A stretch of 64,000 bases of DNA from Bog-756 sp963833585 (GTDB taxonomy: Bacteria > Actinomycetota > Acidimicrobiia > Acidimicrobiales > RAAP-2): the NCBI GenBank assembly GCA_963833585.1, contig CAWHYF010000003.1:248001-312000 (forward strand), given 5' to 3'. The position numbers and the translations under genes were made by a program. Every line of letters begins with the position of its first letter. The stretch's first letter is position 1. A model generated the notes under the pieces. That model was not told where the DNA came from, made no database searches, and was given only the letters and a program-made list of their open reading frames with translations. This document shows positions 18,441 through 26,382 of this stretch, piece after piece.

Positions 18441-20648
18441 TCAGACCGCGGTGGACGGCCGACGGGGCTCCCGGATCAGCTCGATCTCCTTGGGCAGTCC
18501 GGTCACCGCCACCCCTCCGGGCACTTCGGAGCCCACTTCCACGGTCACCCGGGAGCCCGCCAGCGGGATCCCGGCCACCTTCAGGTAGCCGATCCCTTCG
18601 GGGAGGTTGGGCGAGAGCCAGGTCTTCCCGTAGGGGATCCAAGGATCGAGGCGGAGCAGGGTGCGGAGACACAGAAGCGGCGAGGCCGCCGCCCACGCCT
18701 GTGGGGAGCACGACGTCGGATAGCCCACCGGCACCGTGAATTCGCCGCGGTCGAGGCCACTGAACAGCTCGGGCAGACGTCCCCCCCGGGCCTGGGCTGC
18801 GTCGAGGAGGCCGAAGATCAACTTCTGGGCTGCGCCGTCATACCCGTAACGAGCCAGTCCGGCCGCGACGATGGCGGTGTCGTGGGGCCAAACCGAGCCG
18901 CAGTGGTAGCTGATCGGGTTGTAACCGCCGCTGTCCTTGGACAGGGTGCGGAGCCCCCAACCGGAGAACATGGCCGGAGAGACCAGCTTCTCGGCCACCC
19001 GTTGGGCCTTGTCCTCGTCGACGATTCCGGTCCACAGGCAGTGGCCGATGTTGGAGGTCAGTGAGTCGATCGGTCGCTTGTTGCCGTCGAGCCCGACGGC
19101 GTACCAACCCTTCTCCTCCAACCAGAAATCGCGGTTGAACGCTGCCTTCAGCTGGGTGGCCTTGGCCCGGAAGCGGTCGTAGGTGGCGGAATCTCCCACC
19201 TCGAAGGCGAAGTGGGCGGTGGCCAGGTAGGCCCCGTAGGTGTACGCCTGCACCTCGCAGAGGGCGATGGGGGCCTCGGCCACCCGACCGTCCGAGTAGC
19301 GGATGCCGTCCCAGCTGTCCTTCCATCCCTGGTTGGCCAGACCCCGTTCTGAGCCGCGGCTGTACTCCACGTAGCCGTCACCGTCTGCGTCACCGAACTG
19401 TTCGATCCACTCGATGGCGCGGGCGGCGTTGGGCAGGAGCTCGTCGACCATCTCCCGGGCCACGCCCCAACGGCGCATCTCCCCGAGCAGCATGACGAAG
19501 AGCGGGGTGGCGTCGGCGGAGCCGTAGTAGATGCTTCCGCCACCGAGTGAGAGGGAGGCGGCGTCCCCGAAGCGCATCTCGTGCAGGATCCGACCGGGCT
19601 CCTCGTCGTGCCGGGGATCGACATCCTTCCCCTGGAACCGGGCCAGCGTCTGCAGCACCCCCCGGGCCAGATCCGGATCCACCAGCAGGGCCATCCAGGC
19701 GGTGAGCAGGGAGTCCCGTCCGAACACCGTCATGAACCATGGCGCGCCGGCCGCCACCACCACCCGTTCCGGATAGTCCGGATCGAAGATTCGCAGCGCT
19801 CCGAGGTCCTCGGCGCTGCGGGCGATGACCTCTTTCAACCCCGGGTGGCTGGTCTCCACCTGGGGCACCTGGCGCCGCCACTGGGCCAGTCGTTCGGTGG
19901 GCGTGGCCCGGTCGACGGGCACCCCACACCGGTACCGGGGATCGACGGCGGTTCCGTCGAACACCGGGCCCACCTCGATGCAGGTGGTCCACTCCGACCG
20001 GGGCGGAACGACCACCTCGAACGTGGCCAGGTCCGAGGTGAGCAGGCTCGGCTGCCGGAATCGGATCTCCACGCCCCGTACCGTGCCGGAGCGGCGGTAC
20101 GACGAGACGACGGTCGACGGCCCCTGGGCCCCGGTCGGAGCCGAGGGGGACGTCGGCGCGGGCTCGGCCACGTGCACGGCGGTGGACAGCTCGCCGACGC
20201 CTGGCTCGGCCCCCACCCGTCCCTCCTTCACGGCGAAGAGGTCGGCGAAGTCCGAGCCGACGAAGACCTGCACGGTGCAGGCCGCGGCCTCGTCCGCGAA
20301 GTTGCGGATGGCCAGGTCCTCTCGCATCCCCTGGCCCACGTAACGGGACCGGAACACCATCAGTGTGGAGTCGGCCCGCCCGGGGGCCGGCATGCAGCGG
20401 GAAACGAAGGTCGCCGAGAACGGGTCATCGGTGACGGCGGCGAGGGGCTCGGTGCGCACCCCGTCCACCAGGACTTCGAAGCGGGAGAGGATCCGGGTGT
20501 CCCGGACGAACAGACCCTGCGCCGCGCCGGGCGTGATGTCCCCGGCCCCGCCGCTGATGGCGAAGGTGGACTCGTCGACCAGGGTCACCACCCCGGCGGT
20601 GGAGTCCAGCTGGGTGACGGGGCCGGCAAAGTTCCAGGGGTCGGCCAT
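18441..20648 (-). CDS. glycogen debranching enzyme-like (amylo-alpha-1,6-glucosidase family)
   Basis: A 735-residue protein. The N-terminal domain (about 30-230) is of the bacterial GDE N-terminal type (LFVRDTRILSRFEV). The C-terminal domain is a six-hairpin glycosidase with PWFMTVFGRDSLLTAWMAL, SRGSERGLANQGWKDSWD and YHCGSVWPHDTAI. It should hydrolyse alpha-1,6 branches in glycogen-like glucans or a related oligosaccharide. The ATG at 20648 is preferred because homology starts at DPWNFAG; a GTG at 20678 would add ten residues. It is divergent from the sufC-sufS-sufU operon. Confidence 0.88.
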   Translation of the reverse strand: MADPWNFAGPVTQLDSTAGVVTLVDESTFAISGGAGDITPGAAQGLFVRDTRILSRFEVLVDGVRTEPLAAVTDDPFSATFVSRCMPAPGRADSTLMVFRSRYVGQGMREDLAIRNFADEAAACTVQVFVGSDFADLFAVKEGRVGAEPGVGELSTAVHVAEPAPTSPSAPTGAQGPSTVVSSYRRSGTVRGVEIRFRQPSLLTSDLATFEVVVPPRSEWTTCIEVGPVFDGTAVDPRYRCGVPVDRATPTERLAQWRRQVPQVETSHPGLKEVIARSAEDLGALRIFDPDYPERVVVAAGAPWFMTVFGRDSLLTAWMALLVDPDLARGVLQTLARFQGKDVDPRHDEEPGRILHEMRFGDAASLSLGGGSIYYGSADATPLFVMLLGEMRRWGVAREMVDELLPNAARAIEWIEQFGDADGDGYVEYSRGSERGLANQGWKDSWDGIRYSDGRVAEAPIALCEVQAYTYGAYLATAHFAFEVGDSATYDRFRAKATQLKAAFNRDFWLEEKGWYAVGLDGNKRPIDSLTSNIGHCLWTGIVDEDKAQRVAEKLVSPAMFSGWGLRTLSKDSGGYNPISYHCGSVWPHDTAIVAAGLARYGYDGAAQKLIFGLLDAAQARGGRLPELFSGLDRGEFTVPVGYPTSCSPQAWAAASPLLCLRTLLRLDPWIPYGKTWLSPNLPEGIGYLKVAGIPLAGSRVTVEVGSEVPGGVAVTGLPKEIELIREPRRPSTAV

Positions 20649-20717
20649 GGGGGGTACCGTACCGGCCGACCTGGTCACCTGCGCAATCGCGACCGGCCCG
20701 GGGCCCGTGCGGTATTC

Positions 20718-20739
20718 CCCCTATTCTCGTAGGAGAAAC
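20718..20739. promoter_or_regulatory. candidate shared suf operator, copy 1
   Basis: The pattern CCCCTAT-N5-TAG-N4-AAC lies 27-48 bp upstream of sufC. The same pattern with identical spacing lies upstream of sufB (30726-30747) on the opposite orientation. A TACAAT -10-like hexamer at 20753-20758 follows, placing transcription start at or next to the sufC GTG at 20766, so the mRNA may be leaderless. The protein that would bind is not encoded in this window. Confidence 0.45.
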
Positions 20740-20765
20740 TACGGAATCCGGCTACAATCGGGTGC

Positions 20766-21539
20766 GTGCCCAGCGACGCCCCGACCCTGCCGGACCGTGA
20801 CCCACCCCTCCTCGAGATCGCGGGGTTGCACGTCTCGGTGGAGGGGGTCCCCATACTCCGGGGCGTCGACCTCACCGTCCGGTCGGGCCAGGTGCATGCC
20901 CTGATGGGGCCGAACGGTTCGGGCAAGTCCACGTTGGCCAACGTGCTGCTGGGCAACCCGGCCTTCGAGGTCACCTCGGGAACCATTCGGTTCCACGGCG
21001 AGGACATCACCGCGTGGCCCACCGACGTCAGGGGCAAAGCGGGTATCTTCCTGGCCTTCCAGGAGCCCGAGACCATCGGCGGGGTCCCGGTCATCCAATT
21101 CCTCCGCCAAGCACTCTCGGCCCGCCGGGGCATGGACCTGTCGGTGCTCGAAGTACGGCTGATGATGATGGAGTGGATGGAGAAGCTGGGCATGGACCCG
21201 GCGTTCGGCGAGCGCCACCTGAACGACGGTTTCTCCGGTGGGGAGAAGAAGCGCAACGAGATCCTCCAGATGGCCATCCTGGAGCCGGAGCTGGCCGTGC
21301 TCGACGAGACCGACTCCGGACTCGATGTCGACGCCCTCCGGACCGTGGCCCGCGGGGTCCACACGGTGCGTGAGGCCCGGCCCGATCTGGGTGTGCTGGT
21401 GATCACCCACTACCAGCGGATGCTCGACGAGCTGGCCGCCGATCAAGTGCACATCCTGGTGGACGGCGTGATCGTGGCCGAAGGGGGTCCCGAGCTGGCC
21501 CTGTCCTTGGAGACCGGGGGGTACGACGCATGGCGATGA
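20766..21539 (+). CDS. sufC: Fe-S cluster assembly ATPase SufC (copy 1)
   Basis: A 257-residue ABC ATPase with Walker A GPNGSGKST, the SufC-specific signature FSGGEKKRNEILQ and Walker B LAVLDETDSGLDVDAL. SufC energises the SufBCD scaffold on which Fe-S clusters are built. The GTG start at 20766 lies 8 bp after a TACAAT -10-like box. It is first in the sufC-sufS-sufU operon and overlaps sufS. A second sufC with the same motifs lies at 25295-26041, which is unusual. Confidence 0.94.
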   Translation: MPSDAPTLPDRDPPLLEIAGLHVSVEGVPILRGVDLTVRSGQVHALMGPNGSGKSTLANVLLGNPAFEVTSGTIRFHGEDITAWPTDVRGKAGIFLAFQEPETIGGVPVIQFLRQALSARRGMDLSVLEVRLMMMEWMEKLGMDPAFGERHLNDGFSGGEKKRNEILQMAILEPELAVLDETDSGLDVDALRTVARGVHTVREARPDLGVLVITHYQRMLDELAADQVHILVDGVIVAEGGPELALSLETGGYDAWR

Positions 21540-22783
21540 ACGAGACCCGGCGCAGCCTGGACGTGACCACGATTCGCAAGGACTTCCCGCTGCTGGCCCG
21601 CGAGGTGCACGGGCACCCGATCGTCTATCTCGACTCGGCGGCCTCGGCCCAGCGCCCGGTCCAGGTGCTCGACGCCATGCGACAGTACGACGAGACGACC
21701 CATGCCAACGTCCACCGGGGGGTCTACGCCATTGCCGAGGAGGCCACCCGTCGGTTCGAGGCCGCCCGTCACAACGTCGGGCGATTCATCGGAGCGCCCG
21801 ACCCCAGTCGCGAGATCGTCTTCACCAAGAACGCCACCGAGGGCCTGAACCTGGTCGCCCACACCTGGGGCCGGGCCAATCTCCACCAGGGCGACGCCAT
21901 CGTCCTGACCGAGATGGAGCACCACGCCAACATCGTGCCGTGGCACATGCTGGCCAGCGAGCGGGGGCTGACCATTCGGTGGATCCCGCTCGATGACCAC
22001 GGGCGCCTGGTGCTCGACGACCTCGAGTCGCTGGTCGACGGGGCCAAGCTGGTGGGTGTCACCTGTATGTCCAATGTGCTGGGCACACTCAACCCGATCG
22101 CCGAGATCGCCCGGGTGGCCCACGACGCCGGCGCCCTGGTGGTGGCCGACGGCGCCCAGTCGGTGCCCCACCTACCGACGTCGGTGACCTCCCTCGGCGT
22201 CGACTTCCTGGCGTTCAGCGCCCACAAGATGCTGGGACCCACCGGAATCGGGGTCCTGTGGGGCCATGACCGGCTCCTGTCTGAGCTGCCGCCCTTCCTC
22301 GGTGGCGGTGAGATGATCCTCGACGTGAGGAAGGAGGGGTTCACTCCCAACGACATCCCCTGGCGGTTCGAGGCCGGCACCCCGCCGATCACCGAAGCCA
22401 TCGGACTGGGTGCGGCGGTCGACTACCTCTCGGCGGTCGGGATGGAGGCCGTCCGGGAGCACGAGATCGAATTGACCGGGTACGCCATGGCCTCCCTCCA
22501 GGAGCGGTTCGGCGACGATATCTCGATCTTCGGGCCGAGCGACCCGATGGCCCGGGGCGGTGTGCTCTCCTTCGCCTACCGGGACCTGCATCCCCACGAC
22601 ATCTCCCAGATCCTGGACCAGTACGGAGTGTGCGTTCGGGCCGGCCACCACTGCGCCAAGCCCCTGATGCGCCGACTGGGCGTCAACGCCACCGCCCGGG
22701 CCTCGTTCGCCCTCTACAACGACGAGTCCGACGTGGACGCGCTGGCCGAAGCTCTCGCCGCAGCCGGGGCGTTCTTCGCATGA
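21530..22783 (+). CDS. sufS: cysteine desulfurase SufS
   Basis: A 417-residue PLP-dependent group II cysteine desulfurase. The PLP lysine is in AFSAHKMLGPTG and the active-site Cys in VRAGHHCAKPLM, with the long loop typical of SufS/CsdA rather than IscS. It removes sulfur from cysteine and passes it through SufU to SufBCD. The start ATG at 21530 overlaps sufC by 10 bp, and an in-frame ATG at 21536 would give an ATGA overlap; both imply translational coupling. Confidence 0.95.
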   Translation: MAMNETRRSLDVTTIRKDFPLLAREVHGHPIVYLDSAASAQRPVQVLDAMRQYDETTHANVHRGVYAIAEEATRRFEAARHNVGRFIGAPDPSREIVFTKNATEGLNLVAHTWGRANLHQGDAIVLTEMEHHANIVPWHMLASERGLTIRWIPLDDHGRLVLDDLESLVDGAKLVGVTCMSNVLGTLNPIAEIARVAHDAGALVVADGAQSVPHLPTSVTSLGVDFLAFSAHKMLGPTGIGVLWGHDRLLSELPPFLGGGEMILDVRKEGFTPNDIPWRFEAGTPPITEAIGLGAAVDYLSAVGMEAVREHEIELTGYAMASLQERFGDDISIFGPSDPMARGGVLSFAYRDLHPHDISQILDQYGVCVRAGHHCAKPLMRRLGVNATARASFALYNDESDVDALAEALAAAGAFFA

Positions 22784-22884
22784 ACACCGGGCAGTATCCT
22801 GGGACGGTGCGAACCACCCACCAGAACGCAGGAACCCACGGGAACCAGCCGAGCCGCATCAGCCTCCCGGGGGTGGTCCGCTGA
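22780..22884 (+). CDS. possible 34-residue coupled small ORF between sufS and sufU
   Basis: An ATG at 22780 overlaps the sufS stop (ATGA). The frame runs 34 codons and ends with a TGA whose last base is the first base of the sufU ATG (TGATG). The predicted peptide is polar (MNTGQYPGTVRTTHQNAG then GTHGNQPSRISLPGVVR) and resembles nothing I know. Perfect fit between two genes suggests re-initiation coupling, but a 100-bp spacer can look like this by chance. Confidence 0.25.
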   Translation: MNTGQYPGTVRTTHQNAGTHGNQPSRISLPGVVR

Positions 22885-23396
22885 TGCCGGGCTTGGAGGA
22901 CCTCTACCGCGAGATCATCCTCGACCACTACCGCTCGCCCCGGAACCGGGGTGAGCTGGAGTCGCCCCCGGCCCGGCGGGTGGAGGGATTCAATCCGTTG
23001 TGCGGCGATGAGATCGTGGTCACCTTGGAGGTCACCGACGGCGTGGTCTCGGACATCAAGATCGCCGGGACCGGGTGCTCCATCAGCCAATCCTCGGCTT
23101 CGCTGATGTCAGCCGCCGTCAAGGGAAAGTCGGTCCCCGAGGTCAGGGAACTGATCAAGACCTTCAAGGGCATGATGTCCATCCACGAATCCACCCTTCC
23201 TTCCGGGGAGGCCGAACGCTTCGACGCCGTCGCCGGCGAGGTCGAACCGCTCGAGCCACAGGCCATCGATATCGACGCTCTGGGAGAGCTGGCCGCCCTG
23301 CAGGGGGTGGTCAAGTTCCCGGTGCGGATCAAGTGCGCCACCCTCAGCTGGAACACCCTGGCCCAGGGATTGGACGAACACGAGCCCGTCGCCTGA
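22884..23396 (+). CDS. sufU: SufU sulfur-transfer protein
   Basis: A 170-residue zinc-containing SufU. The three conserved cysteines are in NPLCGDEI, GTGCSISQSSAS and RIKCATLSWNTL, with the Asp of CGD as the fourth zinc ligand. The insertion of about 18-20 residues that separates SufU from IscU scaffolds is present between the second and third Cys. It accepts persulfide sulfur from SufS. The ATG at 22884 overlaps the preceding small ORF stop. Confidence 0.94.
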   Translation: MPGLEDLYREIILDHYRSPRNRGELESPPARRVEGFNPLCGDEIVVTLEVTDGVVSDIKIAGTGCSISQSSASLMSAAVKGKSVPEVRELIKTFKGMMSIHESTLPSGEAERFDAVAGEVEPLEPQAIDIDALGELAALQGVVKFPVRIKCATLSWNTLAQGLDEHEPVA

Positions 23397-23579
23397 CTCC
23401 CGGGGGGATGGCGGTGCAGGTCCCCTCCCGGTACGCCGGAGCCCGACCTGGGCGGCGCGCCGATCAAGCCAAGCACCGCTCCGGGCCGGGCCGCCGTGCT
23501 GCTCCGCCGTGATCGGCCGGAGGCGCGCCATCGGCACGCCTGGCGAGACCCCGTCGCAGTGGAGCGGACCGGCTCGCCG

Positions 23580-25217
23580 TCAACAGGGGGTGGGGTCGAA
23601 GTCGGTCTCGACGGTCGTCGTGGTGCTGGACGACGTCGAGGTACTCGAGGAGTAGCCACCGGAGCTGGTCGCCGGCGGATAGGTCGATGTGGTGGTGGTC
23701 GACACCACACCGTCGGGACCCGGCGGGGGAAAGAACGGGGTGTCCGGTGCTTCTCCGAGGAATTGGGTGACGACCTGTCGGGCCTGGGGCTGCTGCACGT
23801 AGAGTACCGAGCCCAGATAGCCGAACTCCGATGAGTAGGCCGAGTAGGTGGGGAGCGTCGCGGTGGCCAGCGAGCTGGACGGGAAGTTGTGGAATTGGCG
23901 GGCCAGGGAGATCAGGTCGCTCACCGTGAAGGTGGAGTCCACCGTCACGCCCTGGACCACCGAGCCGACGAACGCGTTGAGCGTGAGCGGGTTGTACTTG
24001 GTCTCGGCCTGGTTGATCACGGCCCGGAGGAAGGCGTTCTGCCGCTGGATGCGACCGAAGTCACTGGTCCCGTCGTACTGCCAATAGTCGTTCTTCTCGT
24101 ACTCGTAGTGCCGGCTGCGGGCCAGGGCCAGGGAGTACCCCCCGTTGACCAGTTGGCAGCCGGTCTGGCTGATGTTGAGGCCGGTATAGGCGTCCTTGGC
24201 CGGATAGGGGAAGTTCAGCTTGATGCCGCCGATGGCGTCGACCGCGCCGCGCAGACCCTCGAAGTTGACCTGCACCACGTGTTCGATGGGAATGCCGAAG
24301 TTCGTCTCGATGGTCTGCACCAGCTGGTCGGGCCCGGTGTTGTACGTGGCGTTGATCCGGTTGTACTTGCCGATCTCACTGGTGTCCCCCGCCACCGTGA
24401 CCACGGTGTCGCGGGGGATGGACAGCACGCTGACCTGACCGGTGGCCGGAACGACGTGCACGATCTTCACCACATCGCTCCGCTGGCCACCGGCGTTGGC
24501 TTGGTTCCCGAAATGGGCGGCGTCTCCTGAGCTCTCACCGACCCGGGAGTCCGAGCCGATCAGCAGGACGTTGAAGGGCTGACCGACGGGTGCGGTCTTG
24601 AGGTGCCGGACCGTCACCTTGTTGACCTGGTGGAATCGGTAGGTCACGTAGGCGTAGCCCGACCCCACCGCCACCAGAGCCAACACCACGACCACGATCC
24701 CCCCGAGAAGGATCCGGTCGAGCCAGGTTCGCTTCCGGGTGCCCCGCTGACCCCGCTTCCCCCCGCCCTTGGCCCTGCCCGATGCCGCCGAGGTATCGGC
24801 CCTCCTGCGGTCCTTCCGGCTCAGGGGAGCCCCAACATCCGGCCCCAGGAGGTCGGAGGCCGTCACTGCCGCCGGCGGCAGTGAGGAGCCGAAGAACGAC
24901 TCGCCGGTCTGATCGCCGAGGATGGGACCCTGGCCCGGGGCCGGAGCACCGCCGGCCGGTGCCGACCGGGGCCCCCTGGCCGTGGCGGGAAATGTGGGGT
25001 CGACGGCCGGAGGGGTGGGGGTCGCGGGAGCGGTGGGGGTCGCGGGAGGGGCGGGGGTCGCGGGAGGGGCAGATGTCGCCGACGGACCCTGCGGAGCGGA
25101 GGCGTCAGACGCCGAGGGCGAGTCGCCCGCAGCTCCGTCGGACGCCAGGTCCGCTGAGCTTCTGCCCTTCCGAGGTGCACTGTGGGCGCCACCCCGTCGA
25201 CGATCTCGGCGAGCCAT
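23580..25217 (-). CDS. LytR-CpsA-Psr (LCP) family cell-wall ligase
   Basis: A 545-residue protein. A cytoplasmic Ala/Pro/Gly-rich tail (about 1-165) contains a short GVAGxx-type DNA repeat near 25010-25075, then a basic stretch and one transmembrane helix (about residues 171-193, GGIVVVVLALVAVGSGYAYV). The LCP domain has LLIGSDSR, SIPRDTVV and the Arg/Asp set in FGRIQRQNAF. LCP proteins attach wall polymers such as arabinogalactan or teichoic acids to peptidoglycan from polyprenyl-phosphate carriers. The C-terminus is Thr/Ser-rich (STTTTS repeats) and ends in Cys. Confidence 0.92.
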   Translation of the reverse strand: MARRDRRRGGAHSAPRKGRSSADLASDGAAGDSPSASDASAPQGPSATSAPPATPAPPATPTAPATPTPPAVDPTFPATARGPRSAPAGGAPAPGQGPILGDQTGESFFGSSLPPAAVTASDLLGPDVGAPLSRKDRRRADTSAASGRAKGGGKRGQRGTRKRTWLDRILLGGIVVVVLALVAVGSGYAYVTYRFHQVNKVTVRHLKTAPVGQPFNVLLIGSDSRVGESSGDAAHFGNQANAGGQRSDVVKIVHVVPATGQVSVLSIPRDTVVTVAGDTSEIGKYNRINATYNTGPDQLVQTIETNFGIPIEHVVQVNFEGLRGAVDAIGGIKLNFPYPAKDAYTGLNISQTGCQLVNGGYSLALARSRHYEYEKNDYWQYDGTSDFGRIQRQNAFLRAVINQAETKYNPLTLNAFVGSVVQGVTVDSTFTVSDLISLARQFHNFPSSSLATATLPTYSAYSSEFGYLGSVLYVQQPQARQVVTQFLGEAPDTPFFPPPGPDGVVSTTTTSTYPPATSSGGYSSSTSTSSSTTTTVETDFDPTPC

Positions 25218-25294
25218 GGGCAGACGCTACCAACCGAGGACTGCTGTCAGGTGGCGCCTCTGCCCTGGTGCTGGACACCCCCTGACCCAGTGGC

Positions 25295-26041
25295 TCAGCT
25301 GTACGCGGCGTATCCGGTCTGGTCGACGGTCTTGGCCAACTCTCGGTCGCCGGTGGCCACCACCTGTCCATCCGACAGCACGTGCACCACATCGGGACGT
25401 AGCACGTCGAGCAGTCGGCGGAAGTGGGTGATGGCCAGCACACCGAGTCCCCATTCGGTGGTGGCCTCCTCGATCCGCCGGCCCACGGCGGCCAGTGCGT
25501 CGAGGTCGAGGCCCGAGTCGATCTCGTCCAGTACGGCAAAACGGGGGCGCAGTACGCCGAGCTGCAGCGTCTCGTTCCGCTTGCGCTCTCCACCCGAGAG
25601 GTCGACGTTGAGCGGTCGGGTGAGGAAGCGGGGGTCGAAGCCGATCCGTTGGGCCTCGTCACGGAGCCGGTCCTCGACCGACCGGTCGCCGTCGCCGACT
25701 CCGTCGATCTCCACCGCCGGTCGGGCCGCAGTGAGCGAGGTGAGCAGAGACACGCCGGGGACTTCGATGGGGTGCTGCATGGCCAGGAACAGCCCGGCGC
25801 GGGCCCGCTCCCAGGTGGGCAGCGAGAGGATGTCGGTGCCGTCGAGGGTGACCGAACCGCCCAGGATCTCGTAGCCCGGCCGTCCCATCAGGACGTGGGC
25901 CAGGGTGCTCTTGCCCGAACCGTTGGGACCCATCACGGCGTGCACCTGGCCACTGGACACGGTCAACGACACCCCACGGAGGATCTCACGACCCGGGATG
26001 CCGGCCCGCAGCTCCTCGATGACCAGTTCGCCGGTGCTCAT
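25295..26041 (-). CDS. sufC: Fe-S cluster assembly ATPase SufC (copy 2)
   Basis: A 248-residue ABC ATPase with Walker A GPNGSGKST, signature LSGGERKRNETLQ and Walker B FAVLDEIDSGLDLDAL. It is downstream of sufD and the Rieske protein, and its ATG overlaps the Rieske stop (ATGA), so it is probably the SufC that works with this SufD. The longer open frame upstream is shadow. It is clearly diverged from copy 1 at 20766 (for example HPIEVPGVSLLTSL against PETIGGVPVIQFL), so the pair is not a recent duplication. Confidence 0.93.
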   Translation of the reverse strand: MSTGELVIEELRAGIPGREILRGVSLTVSSGQVHAVMGPNGSGKSTLAHVLMGRPGYEILGGSVTLDGTDILSLPTWERARAGLFLAMQHPIEVPGVSLLTSLTAARPAVEIDGVGDGDRSVEDRLRDEAQRIGFDPRFLTRPLNVDLSGGERKRNETLQLGVLRPRFAVLDEIDSGLDLDALAAVGRRIEEATTEWGLGVLAITHFRRLLDVLRPDVVHVLSDGQVVATGDRELAKTVDQTGYAAYS

Positions 26042-26382
26042 GGCACCACCACCGAGACATCCTCCCCATCGATGACGAGTTCGTACACGGGAACCGGGCG
26101 GGTGGCCGGAAGCGAGCAGGGCGCGCCGGTCCGGAGATCGAAGGTCGACCCGTGCTTGGCACACTCGATCTCGCACTCCTCCGCCCAAATCTCGCCCTCG
26201 GCCAGGGAGTAGTCCTCGTGGCTGCACCGGTCGCCCACGGCATAGAAGTCGTCGCCGATCCGCACCAGGGCCACCCGGAGGCCGGCCGCATCGAAACGCC
26301 GGGCCTCGCCGGGGACCAGGTCCCCCGTCCGACACAGCAAGACCGTCCGGCGCTCGCCGACATCCTCCACCGGCTCAGCCAC
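26038..26382 (-). CDS. Rieske [2Fe-2S] ferredoxin-type protein of the suf operon
   Basis: A 114-residue soluble Rieske protein. The cluster ligands are Cys-x-His in DRCSHEDYSL and Cys-x-x-His in IECAKHGSTFDL, with a dioxygenase-ferredoxin-like spacing. It lacks a membrane anchor. The GTG at 26382 overlaps the sufD stop by 8 bp and its own stop overlaps sufC2. A Rieske gene between sufD and sufC is common in actinobacterial suf operons. It may deliver electrons during assembly, or be a tagged-along ferredoxin; its role is not established. Confidence 0.9.
   Translation of the reverse strand: MAEPVEDVGERRTVLLCRTGDLVPGEARRFDAAGLRVALVRIGDDFYAVGDRCSHEDYSLAEGEIWAEECEIECAKHGSTFDLRTGAPCSLPATRPVPVYELVIDGEDVSVVVP

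Noticed and set aside
23397..23579. Gene or element between sufU and the LCP gene
   Set aside because: No frame with sensible composition, repeat or hairpin stands out in these 183 bp.
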